From Subtercola boreus (GTDB taxonomy: Bacteria; Actinomycetota; Actinomycetes; Actinomycetales; Microbacteriaceae): DNA of 64,000 nt. This document shows, piece after piece, positions 9,082 through 17,119 of this stretch. Positions within the stretch are counted from its first letter, which is position 1; the number at the start of each line of letters is the position of its first letter. The position numbers and the translations under genes were made by a program. Location of the stretch: NCBI RefSeq assembly GCF_003399635.1, contig NZ_NBXB01000034.1:245667-309666 (forward strand). The letters run 5' to 3'. The notes beneath the pieces were generated by a model, which was not told the origin of the DNA, made no database searches, and saw nothing but the letters and a program-made list of their open reading frames with translations.

Positions 9082-10113
9082 ATGACCGACACCAGCAGCA
9101 GAACGCGCCCGCTCGTGAAGCTCGGCTTCCTCACCATCGGGTTCTTCGACGAGCACGATCCGCTCGGCGGCCACGAGAGCACCCTCCAGATCATCGAACT
9201 GGGCGAACAGCTCGGCTTCGACAGCGCGTGGCTGCGGGATCGGCACCTGCAGTTCGGCATCTCGTCACCCATAGCCGTGCTTGCCGCCGCGACACAGCGA
9301 ACGAGCCGCATCGAGCTGGGCACCGCGGTGATCCCGCTCGGATTCGAAAACCCGTTCCGGCTGGCGGAAGACCTTGCGACGGTGGATGTGCTCAGCCGTG
9401 GGCGACTGAATCCGGGAATCAGCGTGGGAGCGCCGACCCACTTCGAAGCCATCAGGGAGCACCTGTACCCGGATTCATGGCAGGACGAGAACTTCGGTCA
9501 CGAGCGGGCAGAGCGTCTGCTGGCGAACCTCCGCGGCGAATCGGTGAGCACCTTCACCGGAACCGAGGGCATCGAAGCCTACTCTGGGCGCATCCAGCCG
9601 TTCGCAGCGGGTCTTGCCGAACGCATCTGGTACGGCGCGGCCGGGCTCTCGTCGGCGGCCTGGGCCGGTGAGCACGCGCTCAACCTACTGTCGAGCAGCG
9701 TGGTGCGAGCCGAGGAGGACAACGACTTCGCCCGCATCCAACGGGCACAGATCGACCTGTTCCGCTCGAAGCATCCGCTTGGTGACGCGGCGCGCGCCTC
9801 CCAGGGGCTCGTCGTCATCCCGACCGACAGCGCCAGCCCCGAGCAGGTCGCGAAGTACCGCGCGTACGCCGACGGCCGTTTCGAACGCACCCTCACCCCC
9901 CAGGGCCCCGGCCGCTTGCTGTTCGCCCCCGACATCGTCGGCAGTTCGGCAGAGATCGCGGATGCCCTCCAGGCGCATGCCGGGTTCCAGGCTGTCGACG
10001 AGGTGGTGTTCGCCCTGCCGTTCTCGTTCGAGCACGAGGACTACGTGCAGATCCTCACCGACATCGCTACGCGGTTGGCACCGCTGCTCGGCTGGGCTCC
10101 CGCCGGCGTCTGA
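9082..10113 (+). CDS. LLM-class flavin-dependent oxidoreductase
   Basis: A 343-residue luciferase-like monooxygenase. It starts VKLGFLTIGFF with the usual TIM-barrel pattern: LGEQLGFDSAWLRDRHLQFG, LGTAVIPLGFENPFRLAEDLATVDVLSRGRLNPGISVG split over adjacent strands, and IWYGAAG. The family uses FMN or F420; a PPOX-type possible F420 enzyme lies next door, but cofactor choice cannot be read here. The substrate is unknown. The start ATG at 9082 follows AGAAGGAG at 9071-9078. The frame is open far upstream, but that part is antisense to the exonuclease gene. It is divergent from the exonuclease with a 93-bp shared intergenic region. Confidence 0.88.
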   Translation: MTDTSSRTRPLVKLGFLTIGFFDEHDPLGGHESTLQIIELGEQLGFDSAWLRDRHLQFGISSPIAVLAAATQRTSRIELGTAVIPLGFENPFRLAEDLATVDVLSRGRLNPGISVGAPTHFEAIREHLYPDSWQDENFGHERAERLLANLRGESVSTFTGTEGIEAYSGRIQPFAAGLAERIWYGAAGLSSAAWAGEHALNLLSSSVVRAEEDNDFARIQRAQIDLFRSKHPLGDAARASQGLVVIPTDSASPEQVAKYRAYADGRFERTLTPQGPGRLLFAPDIVGSSAEIADALQAHAGFQAVDEVVFALPFSFEHEDYVQILTDIATRLAPLLGWAPAGV

Positions 10114-10190
10114 CGCCGGCGCCCGGTGCCGGAGGCCAGGCGTGCGCCCCGGCCCGTGACAGTGTCTGGCGCTTCTGGCAGGCTGGGCCA

Positions 10191-10583
10191 ATGACAGCTG
10201 AGATCCCCGCGGACTACGTCCGGTTGCTCGAAGACCCCAACTATGGCGCGCTCGGAACCGTCCGCCCCGACAACACCGTGCAGGTGAACCCGATGTGGTT
10301 CTTGTTCGACGGCGAGACGCTGCGCTTCACCCACACCACGAAACGCGCGAAGTACCGCAACCTCATGCAGAACCCATCAATGAGCCTCGCGGTCATCGAC
10401 CCGCAGAACCCCTTCCGCTACCTGGAGGTGCGTGGCCGGTTGTCCGAGGTCGTCCCCGACCCGACGGGTGCGTTCTACGTCGTGCTCGGCAAACGGTATG
10501 GCAACCCCGAGCAGACTCCGCCGCCCGACTCGGCCGACCGCGTCATCCTCGTGATGAGCATCGACCGCACGACCCAGCAGTAG
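10191..10583 (+). CDS. PPOX-class (F420- or flavin-dependent) oxidoreductase
   Basis: A 130-residue split-barrel protein of the pyridoxamine 5'-phosphate oxidase-like family: YVRLLEDPNYGALGTVRPDN, VNPMWFLFDGETLRFTHT, KYRNLMQNPSMSLAVIDP, then YLEVRGRLSEV. This order matches small actinobacterial PPOX proteins named F420-dependent oxidoreductases or F420-binding proteins. The physiological substrate is unknown. The start is ATG 10191, in a GC-rich context without a strong Shine-Dalgarno. It lies 77 bp after the LLM oxidoreductase on the same strand, so an operon is possible. Confidence 0.85.
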   Translation: MTAEIPADYVRLLEDPNYGALGTVRPDNTVQVNPMWFLFDGETLRFTHTTKRAKYRNLMQNPSMSLAVIDPQNPFRYLEVRGRLSEVVPDPTGAFYVVLGKRYGNPEQTPPPDSADRVILVMSIDRTTQQ

Positions 10584-10698
10584 CCCACCACCCAGCACGG
10601 CCACCACCCAGCACCAGCCACGACCGAGCACGAACACAGCCGCCCACGCTCGGCGCGAGCATCCTGCAGCGAATCTCGACCACATCACGGGGGACCCC

Positions 10699-12114
10699 TT
10701 GGACGCACACGACATCCGCAACGCCTACCTGGCCTACCAGCGTGACCGCGGGCACGTGCAGATCGCGCGCGCGAACCTCGTGCCGCGGGGCGACGGCAGC
10801 ACGCTCTTCACCGGCAGCGGCATGCAGGCGCTCCTGCCGTACCTGCTCGGCGAGCACCACCCCGACGGGATCCGGCTGACCGACAGCCAGCCGTGCCTCC
10901 GCGCGCAGGACATCGAGGAGGTCGGCGACAACCGCCACACCACGTTCTTCGAGATGCTCGGCAACTGGAGCCTCGGCGACTACTTCAAAGAGCACCAGAT
11001 CCGCGCGTTCTTCACCTTTCTGGTGGATGTCGTCGGCCTCGACCCGATGAAGCTCGCGGTGAGCTGCTTCATCGGAGACGAGAAGTACGGCATCCCGCGC
11101 GACGACGAGGCCGCGGCGATCTGGCAGGCCGTCTTCGCCGAGCACGGCATCGAAGCGGGCATCGCCGTCGTGGGCAGCCAGGCCGACGGGGATGCCCGTG
11201 GGGTCGAACCCGGCGAGAAGATCTTCTTCTACGACTCCGGCGAGAATTGGTGGAGCCGCGGCGGGAGCCTGCTCGGCACCCCGCTCGGCGACCCCTGCGG
11301 GCCCGACAGCGAGGTCTTCTACGATTTCGGCCCCGACCATCACGACGCGTGCTTCGGCAAGGCGCACCCGGCGAGCGACAGCGGCCAGTTCATGGAGATC
11401 GGTAACCAGGTCTTCATGCAGTACCGCCGCGAGCAGGACGGCTCGTTCACCCCGCTCGACCAGCGCAACGTCGACTTCGGCGGAGGTCTCGAGCGCATCG
11501 CCGCCGCAGCTTTGGACACACCCGACGTGTACCGCATCAGCCTGCTGTGGCCGATCGTGCAGACGCTCGAGGGATTGTCGGGCGCCTCGTACGAGGCCGA
11601 TCCGAAGCCGTTCCGCATCATCGCCGACCACCTGCGGGGTGCCGTGTTCCTCGCGGTCGACGGCGTGCGGCCCTCCAACAAGGAGCAGGGTTACGTGATG
11701 CGCCGGCTGCTGAGGCGCGCCATCCGCACCGCGTACTCGATCAATCTGCGCGACACGTTCTTCGAGGGCGTGGTCGGCCAGATCGCCGACCTCTACGAGA
11801 ACGACTACCCCGAGATCCGAACGTCGCGCGAGGAGATCGTGGCGGTGTTGCTTCGGGAGGAGAAGTCGTTCCGGCGCACCCTCGAGGCGGGTCTCCGGAT
11901 GATCGGAGGCTTCTCCGGGCGCACCCTGACGGGCGAAGACATCTTCCGGCTCTCTGACACCAACGGTTTTCCGCGGGAACTCAGCATCGAGGAGGCCGAG
12001 CGTCTCGGCATCCCCGTCGAGGAGGACTGGTCGGCCGGCTATGACGCGGCGCTCCGCGTGCAACAGGAGCGTTCGCGGAGCGCTTCGCACCTCGGCGCGG
12101 CCGACCCCGCGTAG
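10699..12114 (+). CDS. Stand-alone alanyl-tRNA synthetase-like protein, no editing domain
   Basis: A 471-residue class II synthetase-like protein covering only the AlaRS aminoacylation and tRNA-recognition regions; usual bacterial AlaRS is about 870 residues. Catalytic features are intact: Arg68 in QPCLRA, HTTFFEMLGNWSLGDYFK (80-97), GDPCGPDSEVFYD (197-209), and Asp259 with GGGLERI (261-267). Residues aligned from memory with the G3:U70-reading Asn and Asp of E. coli AlaRS are also present (Asn327 in PSNKEQGY, Asp420 in FRLSDTNGF). The protein ends at QQERSR, where the editing and C-Ala domains would begin. Start is TTG 10699, supported by family alignment and GGGGGA upstream. It may charge tRNA, act as a back-up enzyme, or serve another alanylation. 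Confidence 0.85.
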   Translation: MDAHDIRNAYLAYQRDRGHVQIARANLVPRGDGSTLFTGSGMQALLPYLLGEHHPDGIRLTDSQPCLRAQDIEEVGDNRHTTFFEMLGNWSLGDYFKEHQIRAFFTFLVDVVGLDPMKLAVSCFIGDEKYGIPRDDEAAAIWQAVFAEHGIEAGIAVVGSQADGDARGVEPGEKIFFYDSGENWWSRGGSLLGTPLGDPCGPDSEVFYDFGPDHHDACFGKAHPASDSGQFMEIGNQVFMQYRREQDGSFTPLDQRNVDFGGGLERIAAAALDTPDVYRISLLWPIVQTLEGLSGASYEADPKPFRIIADHLRGAVFLAVDGVRPSNKEQGYVMRRLLRRAIRTAYSINLRDTFFEGVVGQIADLYENDYPEIRTSREEIVAVLLREEKSFRRTLEAGLRMIGGFSGRTLTGEDIFRLSDTNGFPRELSIEEAERLGIPVEEDWSAGYDAALRVQQERSRSASHLGAADPA

Positions 12115-12431
12115 GCTCCGCCCCTCGCCGCTTCGCGTTGCGCTCCGCGTAACTCGCGCCTCACGTAGCGCGCGTCGCCGCTGTGCGACGCCCGCGTGAC
12201 CCGCGTGCCACCCGGCGTTGCGAACGGGAGGAGCTGAGCAAGGGTCGCGCGAATAACGCCGAACATCACCTCAGCTCCTCCCGATCGGACACGGTTTCGT
12301 CTGGGCTGCCAGCACCGCCATCCCATCCGGGAGGAGGTGGGGCAATCCTCCGCCGTATTCGCATCGGTTGGGCTGAGCTCCTCCCGGATGAGCGATCCCG
12401 TGCCTATCCGGACGAGCGCAGCGCAGCCGCG
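12115..12431. other. 317-bp intergenic region with repeated GGGAGGAG elements
   Basis: No coding region is convincing here. It separates the convergent AlaRS-like and enoyl-CoA hydratase genes. The stretch carries several copies of a GGGAGGAG/CTCCTCCC element in both orientations, described separately, and a low-complexity CG-rich run at 12120-12200. Confidence 0.6.
12226..12282. repeat. 13-bp perfect inverted repeat plus related copies
   Basis: GGGAGGAGCTGAG at 12226-12238 is matched exactly by its reverse complement CTCAGCTCCTCCC at 12270-12282, with a 31-bp spacer. A third, partly matching copy (GAGCTCCTCCC) lies at 12375-12385, and GGGAGGAGGT at 12329-12338. The arms could form a hairpin between two convergent genes, but the long loop and absent T-tract argue against a simple terminator. 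Confidence 0.6.
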
Positions 12432-13121
12432 TCAGTCCGCGAACAGGCCGCCGAGAGCCGTGTTCGCGGGGTCGTTCCGCAGCGAGTCGAGGGCGCGGGC
12501 GTGCACGGCCCGCTTGATCGCGCGGAGGGTGGCCGCGTCCTTGCCCACGAGCGAGGCGGCCAGCGCGATGGCGCGGTCGGCGACGGCGTCAGCCGCGGCG
12601 ACCTCGTCGACGATGCCGGCTCGGAGGGCATCCGGAGCCGTGTACCGCGTTCCGAACAGCATCGCGTCACGGGCGGCCTGCGGGGTGAGCTTCCCCGCAA
12701 CGAGGTCGGCCATGCCCGGCGTGAACGGCACCCGGATGTGGATCTCGGGGAAGCACAGGAAACCGCGATCCTCCCGCATGATGCGGTAGTCGTGGGCGAT
12801 CGCGAGCATCGCGCCGGCCGCATAGCAATGGCCTTGGATCGCGGCGACAGTCGGCAGGCTCGACTCGAGAGCGCGGGCGAAAAGCTCGAGCACGTCCCCG
12901 AGGAGTGCGGCCGCTCCAGCGCGGTGTGTGGTGATCCAGTCGAGGTCGAGTCCGTTGGAGAAGAACTTGCCGGTGCCCGCAGTGACGAGCGCGGCGGGAC
13001 CCGACGCGGACTCCGCCTCATCGAGCAGCCTGAGGTAGTCACCCACCCAACCCGGATTGAACCGGTTCTCGGTCTCGTCGAGGCGGATGACGAACACCTC
13101 GCCGATGCGTTCGAGCTTCAT
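12432..13121 (-). CDS. Enoyl-CoA hydratase/isomerase family protein
   Basis: A 229-residue crotonase-fold protein: FVIRLDETENRFNPGW, SNGLDLDW, the oxyanion-hole region AAIQGHCYAAGAMLAIAHDYRIM, and a C-terminal helix with ATLRAIKRAVHARALDSL. It is shorter than classical hydratases (about 260) and the usual second catalytic Glu is not obvious, resembling the ECI2/delta3-delta2 isomerase-like small members. It should act on acyl-CoA in the cytoplasm. The start is ATG 13119-13121 with GGGGGAGTG upstream; the frame remains open for hundreds of codons upstream, but only as antisense to the EamA gene. Confidence 0.85.
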   Translation of the reverse strand: MKLERIGEVFVIRLDETENRFNPGWVGDYLRLLDEAESASGPAALVTAGTGKFFSNGLDLDWITTHRAGAAALLGDVLELFARALESSLPTVAAIQGHCYAAGAMLAIAHDYRIMREDRGFLCFPEIHIRVPFTPGMADLVAGKLTPQAARDAMLFGTRYTAPDALRAGIVDEVAAADAVADRAIALAASLVGKDAATLRAIKRAVHARALDSLRNDPANTALGGLFAD

Positions 13122-13228
13122 TGCACTCCCCCTGGTCGACGGTGTCCGTGATGCAACCGTACCGGCTGCCTTCGGCTCGCGGATGCCCGGCTCGGCGCTC
13201 GCGCCGCCGCAGGCCGCGGCCCCGCCCG

Positions 13229-14200
13229 TTACGCCTTGGCGAACTGCTCGGCGTCGAACTGCGGGTCGGAGGCGCCGGGCGCCAGCGGTTCCGCCGTCTG
13301 CTTCTCTGAGCGCACGAATCCGATTCCGACGAGGATGAGCGCCCCGCCGATCAGCTGTCCCACCGAGAGTGCTTCGCCGAGCAGGAGCCAGGCGTAGAAC
13401 GTGGCGGCAACGACCTCGAGCAACCCGACGAAGGACGCCAGGCGGGAGCCGAGCATCCCACTCGCCGCGATGCTCGCCGCGTAGGCGATCGCGGTGCTGA
13501 TGACACCGACGATGAGCAACGGGATCCACCAGGGCGCTTCGCCGCCGAGCAGACCGACCTGGCCGAAGGTCGCCGTGAACGGCACGACGCCGGTGAGCCC
13601 GACCGCTCCGAGCACCATTCCGCCGAGGAGCAGCCCGAATCCGGCGAGCGCCACTGCGGGCAGGCCGTCGGCGGGTCGCGCGGCGATCACGTAGTAGAGG
13701 GCGCAGCCGACCATGGCGATGAGGGCGAAGATGAGCCCCAGGGCATCCATCGACCCGCCGCCGCCCGGCGAGACCACGAGCACGAGACCCACCAGCGCGA
13801 TCACCGAGCCGACCAGAACGACGACCTTGGGTCGACGGCGGGTGATCGCCCAGACGCTCGCCACCAGTAACAGGGGCGCCATGTACTCGATCAGGATGCC
13901 CGTGCCGACCGGAATGCGCTGGATGGCCGCAAAGTAGACCAGCTGGGTGCCGGCGACACCCACCAGCGCCATCGCGAGCACCCGCCAGCGGCCCCGCCAG
14001 AGTGCCGACCAGCGGCCCCGGAGCGAGAGGAGCGCGAAGGGGAGCAAGACGAATCCGCCGATCAGGGCACGGACGGTGACGGCGGCGGCGGGGCTCCACC
14101 CGGCCTCGAGCAGCGGTTTGATGAACGCTCCGGACGCCCCGAATGTGGCTGCGGCCAGGATCGCGACAGCGAGCCCCTTCGACATCGACGTCTTCGCCAT
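13229..14200 (-). CDS. EamA-family (DMT) transporter
   Basis: A 323-residue inner-membrane protein with about ten hydrophobic segments in two EamA halves. The first begins GLAVAILAAATFGASGAFIKPLL; the second contains GLLEVVAATFYAWLLLGE and ends IGGALILVGIGFV, a typical closing helix. The tail is charged and cytoplasmic. DMT transporters of this type export amino acids or other metabolites; the substrate is unknown. The start is ATG 14198-14200 with GAGGAAG just upstream; a GTG 12 bp further out is an alternative. It is divergent from the CGNR regulator gene across a 71-bp region that holds a palindrome. Confidence 0.88.
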   Translation of the reverse strand: MAKTSMSKGLAVAILAAATFGASGAFIKPLLEAGWSPAAAVTVRALIGGFVLLPFALLSLRGRWSALWRGRWRVLAMALVGVAGTQLVYFAAIQRIPVGTGILIEYMAPLLLVASVWAITRRRPKVVVLVGSVIALVGLVLVVSPGGGGSMDALGLIFALIAMVGCALYYVIAARPADGLPAVALAGFGLLLGGMVLGAVGLTGVVPFTATFGQVGLLGGEAPWWIPLLIVGVISTAIAYAASIAASGMLGSRLASFVGLLEVVAATFYAWLLLGEALSVGQLIGGALILVGIGFVRSEKQTAEPLAPGASDPQFDAEQFAKA

Positions 14201-14239
14201 GCTCTTCCTCACCGCTCTTCTCGCTCACACCCTGGTCTT

Positions 14240-14254
14240 GACGGTAGTATCGTC
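14240..14254. promoter_or_regulatory. Candidate operator between EamA and CGNR genes
   Basis: GACGGTAGTATCGTC at 14240-14254 is an imperfect palindrome (arms GACG and CGTC, with TA/TA inside). It lies in the 71-bp divergent intergenic region, overlaps a TAGTAT that could be a -10 box for the regulator gene, and sits 18 bp upstream of its TTG start. The neighbouring CGNR protein is the natural candidate to bind it. Confidence 0.4.
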
Positions 14255-14271
14255 CACAGTAAGGAGTCAAA

Positions 14272-14823
14272 TTGCATTTTGCCCCTGACACCGAAGACAC
14301 TCTGAGCTTCGCTGTCGACCTCATGAACACGGTCGTCGGCGCCACGAAAAGCGGCCTCGACGAGCTCGCAACACCTCCCGAACTCGGCGCCATCCTGACC
14401 TTCTGGCAGTACTCCGGCCGCATCGACCTCGACGACCTCGAACTCGCGGAGGTGCGCGCCACACGCGCCAGGCTCCGCCGGGTCTGGATGCTCGCCCGCA
14501 CCGACGCGGTCGGAGAGGTGAACGCGATGCTCTCCGACGCGCGCGCACTCCCCCAGCTCGTGCGGCACGACACGCTCGACTGGCACCTGCACGCCACGGA
14601 CCCCGAGGCACCCCTGGCCGAGCGCATCCGGGTGGAGGTCGCGCTGGCTCTCGTCGACGTGATCCGCTCGGACGAGAACGGGCGGCTGCGGGCGTGCGCT
14701 GCCGACGACTGCGACGGGCTGCTGCTCGACCTGTCGCGGAACGGTTCGAAGCGGTTCTGCAGCGTGCGCTGCGGCAACCGCATGAACATGGTGGCGTTCC
14801 GCGGGCGGGCCGCCGAGTCGTAG
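14272..14823 (+). CDS. CGNR zinc-finger (ABATE domain) transcriptional regulator
   Basis: A 183-residue probable regulator. The N-terminal two thirds match the ABATE domain (LSFAVDLMNTVVG, LARTDAVGEVNAML). The C-terminus is a CGNR zinc finger: CAADDCDGLLLD, then KRFCSVRCGNRMNM, giving the four zinc-binding Cys and the diagnostic CGNR. The start is TTG 14272, with AAGGAG at 14261-14266; no better ATG lies upstream. CGNR genes are often found beside EamA exporters, and here the two are divergent with a palindrome between them, suggesting local control of the transporter. Confidence 0.9.
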   Translation: MHFAPDTEDTLSFAVDLMNTVVGATKSGLDELATPPELGAILTFWQYSGRIDLDDLELAEVRATRARLRRVWMLARTDAVGEVNAMLSDARALPQLVRHDTLDWHLHATDPEAPLAERIRVEVALALVDVIRSDENGRLRACAADDCDGLLLDLSRNGSKRFCSVRCGNRMNMVAFRGRAAES

Positions 14824-14846
14824 CGCCCCGCCCCGCGGCTGCGCAG

Positions 14847-14934
14847 CGAAGGGCCCCATATCGTTCCACCCCCGGTGGCCCAGGACGAAATGGGTCCCTT
14901 CGACGTGACCCGGACCGACGTGGGTCCCTCGACG
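14847..14934. repeat. Dispersed palindromic repeat (degenerate hairpin)
   Basis: The left arm at 14847-14867 and the right arm at 14882-14902 are both 21 nt and nearly reverse complements (right arm: AGGACGAAATGGGTCCCTTCG). A further half-copy ending TGGGTCCCTCGACG is at 14920-14934. The right arm closely matches the 3' part of the tandem repeats at 27326-27510 (GGGACGATATGGGTCCCTTC). It lies between the CGNR and GntR genes. Confidence 0.7.
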
Positions 14935-15080
14935 TCGATTCGGGCGCTCTGCGGGTCAGGGCCGAGGGCGGGAGCGCTCACGCGGTGCGGGTTGGCGGGT
15001 TGACACGGTGCGGGGAGTGCGGTGCGGATGCGCGGGTGACCGCGAACTTGGGGCGGTAACGCGCGGAGCGCGGCGCGGGT

Positions 15081-15097
15081 CCGCGGGTGACCCGCGG
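15081..15097 (-). terminator. Possible hairpin terminator after GntR gene
   Basis: CCGCGGGTGACCCGCGG is a perfect 8-bp-arm palindrome with a central G, 3 bp beyond the stop of the minus-strand GntR gene. There is no T-tract, so termination is a guess from position. Confidence 0.3.
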
Positions 15098-15099
15098 GC

Positions 15100-15543
15100 T
15101 CAGGCGCGGAGCGCGCTCCGTACGAGGTCGAGCACCTCGTCGGCGTCGAAGCCGAGGTGCCGCGCCCGCCCGACGAAGGCGAGGGCCGCCGCGTGGCCCT
15201 CGCGCATCCGCGGGTCGCCCGATGCGGCCACGAAGGATCCGCTGCGGCCACGGGTCTCGATGATGCCGTCCACCTCGAGTTCGCGGTAACTCTTCGCCAC
15301 GGTGTTCACGGCCACCCCGAGCTCGTCGGCGAGGGCGCGCACCGTGGGGAGCTTGGATCCGGGAACCAGGATGCCCGACTGCACAGCTTCAGCGACCTGT
15401 CGTCGCACCTGCTCGAACGGCGGCTCCGAGCCGGACGCATCGAGGCGCACCGCGAACCGGCTCCGCCCGACCCCCTGCGCACCCGATCGCGCACCCGACT
15501 GCCCACCCGACTCTGCGCCCGTAGGCCCGCCCGACTCTGCCAT
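15100..15543 (-). CDS. GntR-family transcriptional regulator (YtrA-like)
   Basis: A 147-residue DNA-binding protein. After a Gly/Ser/Gln-rich N-terminus comes the GntR winged helix: PPFEQVRRQVAEAVQSGILV, GSKLPTVRALADELGVAVNT and VAKSYRELEVDGIIETRGR, then SGSFVA. Only about 45 residues follow, without the FCD or UTRA effector domain, so it belongs to the short YtrA-like group, which usually controls ABC transporter operons. No such operon is adjacent. The start is ATG 15541-15543; an in-frame extension upstream is low in complexity. It is divergent from the F420/NADP oxidoreductase gene with a 184-bp gap. Confidence 0.88.
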   Translation of the reverse strand: MAESGGPTGAESGGQSGARSGAQGVGRSRFAVRLDASGSEPPFEQVRRQVAEAVQSGILVPGSKLPTVRALADELGVAVNTVAKSYRELEVDGIIETRGRSGSFVAASGDPRMREGHAAALAFVGRARHLGFDADEVLDLVRSALRA

Positions 15544-15727
15544 GCCAACACGGTACCGCACCGCCCCGGGCCGGCACGGCACCCTCCGCAGGCACCCCGC
15601 AAACTACGGAGCAGAGGACGCAAACTGTCCCAAAGACCGCGCCTTCGAGCAGTGTGCTTCCCTTCGACCGATCGAAGCTGCGGGATGGGCGGGAATAGCC
15701 ACGCCGCCCCGCGCTGTTACTTCTCAC

Positions 15728-16378
15728 ATGACAACAATCGGAATCATCGGAGCAGGACACATCGGCAGCCAGGTCGCACGCGCGGCGATCGCGGCGGGCT
15801 CCGACATCGTGATCAGCAACTCGCGCGGTCCGGAGACACTCGCAGACCTCGTAGCAGACCTCGGCCCGAAGGCGCGCGCCGCCACCGCAGAGGAGGCCGC
15901 CGAGGCCGGCGACTTCGCCGTCGTGACGGTGCCGCTGAAGGCCTACGAGGCCGTGCCCGTCGCACCGCTCGTCGGCAAGATCGTGATCAACACGAACAAT
16001 TACTACTTCGAACGCGACGGCCACATCGCCGCCCTTGACAACGGTCTCGACACCGTGTCGGGCATACTGCAGCGCCATCTCGTCGAGAGCAAGGTCGCCA
16101 AGGGCTTCAATCACATCAAGTCGGATGACATCACCACCGACGGTGCCCCCGCCGGCACCGAGAACCGCCGCGCGCTTGCGACCGCGAGCGACTTCGAGGA
16201 GGCCGCCGAGCTGGTGACGAACCTCTACGACGAGCTCGGCTTCGACACCGTGAACGTCGGCCCGCTCTCGGAGAGCTGGCGTGTCGAGCGCGACCAGCCC
16301 GCCTACGTGGTTCGCCAGAACAGGCACGAGCTGGTCGAGAACCTGACCAAGGGCGTGCGCGCGACCGCGACGGCCTGA
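15728..16378 (+). CDS. NADPH-dependent F420 reductase-like (coenzyme F420-dependent NADP oxidoreductase family)
   Basis: A 216-residue Rossmann protein. It begins TTIGIIGAGHIGSQVARAAI, with GxGxxG for NADP and ISNSRGP at the end of the second strand where a Ser-Asn-Arg group usually binds the 2'-phosphate. ADFAVVTVPL-type (here GDFAVVTVPLKAY), KIVINTNNYY and KGFNHI continue the family pattern. It matches the NADPH-dependent F420 reductase/YqeC-like family; F420 use is inferred from the family only. The start is ATG 15728. Presence of LLM and PPOX genes nearby fits an F420-using actinobacterium. Confidence 0.85.
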   Translation: MTTIGIIGAGHIGSQVARAAIAAGSDIVISNSRGPETLADLVADLGPKARAATAEEAAEAGDFAVVTVPLKAYEAVPVAPLVGKIVINTNNYYFERDGHIAALDNGLDTVSGILQRHLVESKVAKGFNHIKSDDITTDGAPAGTENRRALATASDFEEAAELVTNLYDELGFDTVNVGPLSESWRVERDQPAYVVRQNRHELVENLTKGVRATATA

Positions 16379-16542
16379 TCCGTCCGAATCACGCTTCGAC
16401 TGGCGGGTGCCCCGGTGACGGGGTGCCCGGGAGCCGCGCGACGGCATAGCTCCACAGCACGAACCCGAGCGCAGACGCAGCTGGAACGTGCGGCATCCGC
16501 CCGGCTCGAGCCGGTAGTGTTTCAGCCCATGGGAGACTCCGA

Positions 16543-17043
16543 ATGACGCCGCTCATCGTGGTCGCAGGCGTGTCGGGCGCCGGCAAGTCGACTATCGGTC
16601 TCGCCCTCGCAGAGCAGCTCGGCATCCCGTTCGCCGACGCCGACTCCCTGCACTCGGCCGAGAACGTCTCCAAGATGGCTGGCGGCACGCCGCTCACCGA
16701 CGAGGATCGCGCACCGTGGCTCGTGCGCATCGGGGCGGAACTGCAGCGCAGCCGCAACGACGGCCTCGTTATGGCCTGCTCCGCCCTCCGCCGCCACTAC
16801 CGCGACACCATCAGGGAAGCCGCTCCCGACACCTTCTTCGTCACGCTCACCGGGTCACGCGAACTGCTCGAAAGCCGTCTGGGCGCGCGCACGAACCACT
16901 TCATGTCGGCCGCCCTGCTGGATTCCCAGCTTGCGGCCTTCGAGCCTCTGGACCCGGATGAACGGGGCGTCAGCCTCTCGATCGACGCCGACGTGCCGAC
17001 CATCGTGACGCAGGCCGTCGCGGCCGCCACAGCGACGCGATAA
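16543..17043 (+). CDS. Gluconokinase
   Basis: A 166-residue kinase of the GntK type, phosphorylating D-gluconate to 6-phosphogluconate at the expense of ATP. The P-loop GVSGAGKST (residues 8-16) is followed by GIPFADADSLHSAENVSKM, GTPLTDEDRAPWL, VMACSALRRHYRD and ARTNHFMSAALLDSQLAALE-like sequence (here SQLAAFEPL), the usual GntK order. The length is normal. The start is ATG 16543 with GGGAGA 6 bp upstream. There is no gluconate permease beside it; the following gene is an SDR, so linkage with sugar-acid metabolism is only possible. Confidence 0.92.
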   Translation: MTPLIVVAGVSGAGKSTIGLALAEQLGIPFADADSLHSAENVSKMAGGTPLTDEDRAPWLVRIGAELQRSRNDGLVMACSALRRHYRDTIREAAPDTFFVTLTGSRELLESRLGARTNHFMSAALLDSQLAAFEPLDPDERGVSLSIDADVPTIVTQAVAAATATR

Positions 17044-17119
17044 CCTCCTCGCGTTGGGGACGACGGGCGGCCTCCGCAAGGGGTGCCGTCGTCCCGGCGC
17101 GCGCGGATACGCTCAGGGC

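Noticed and set aside
13122..15251. Long N-terminal extension of the enoyl-CoA hydratase frame
   Set aside because: The family start is at 13121. The extension is antisense or out of frame with the EamA, CGNR and GntR genes.
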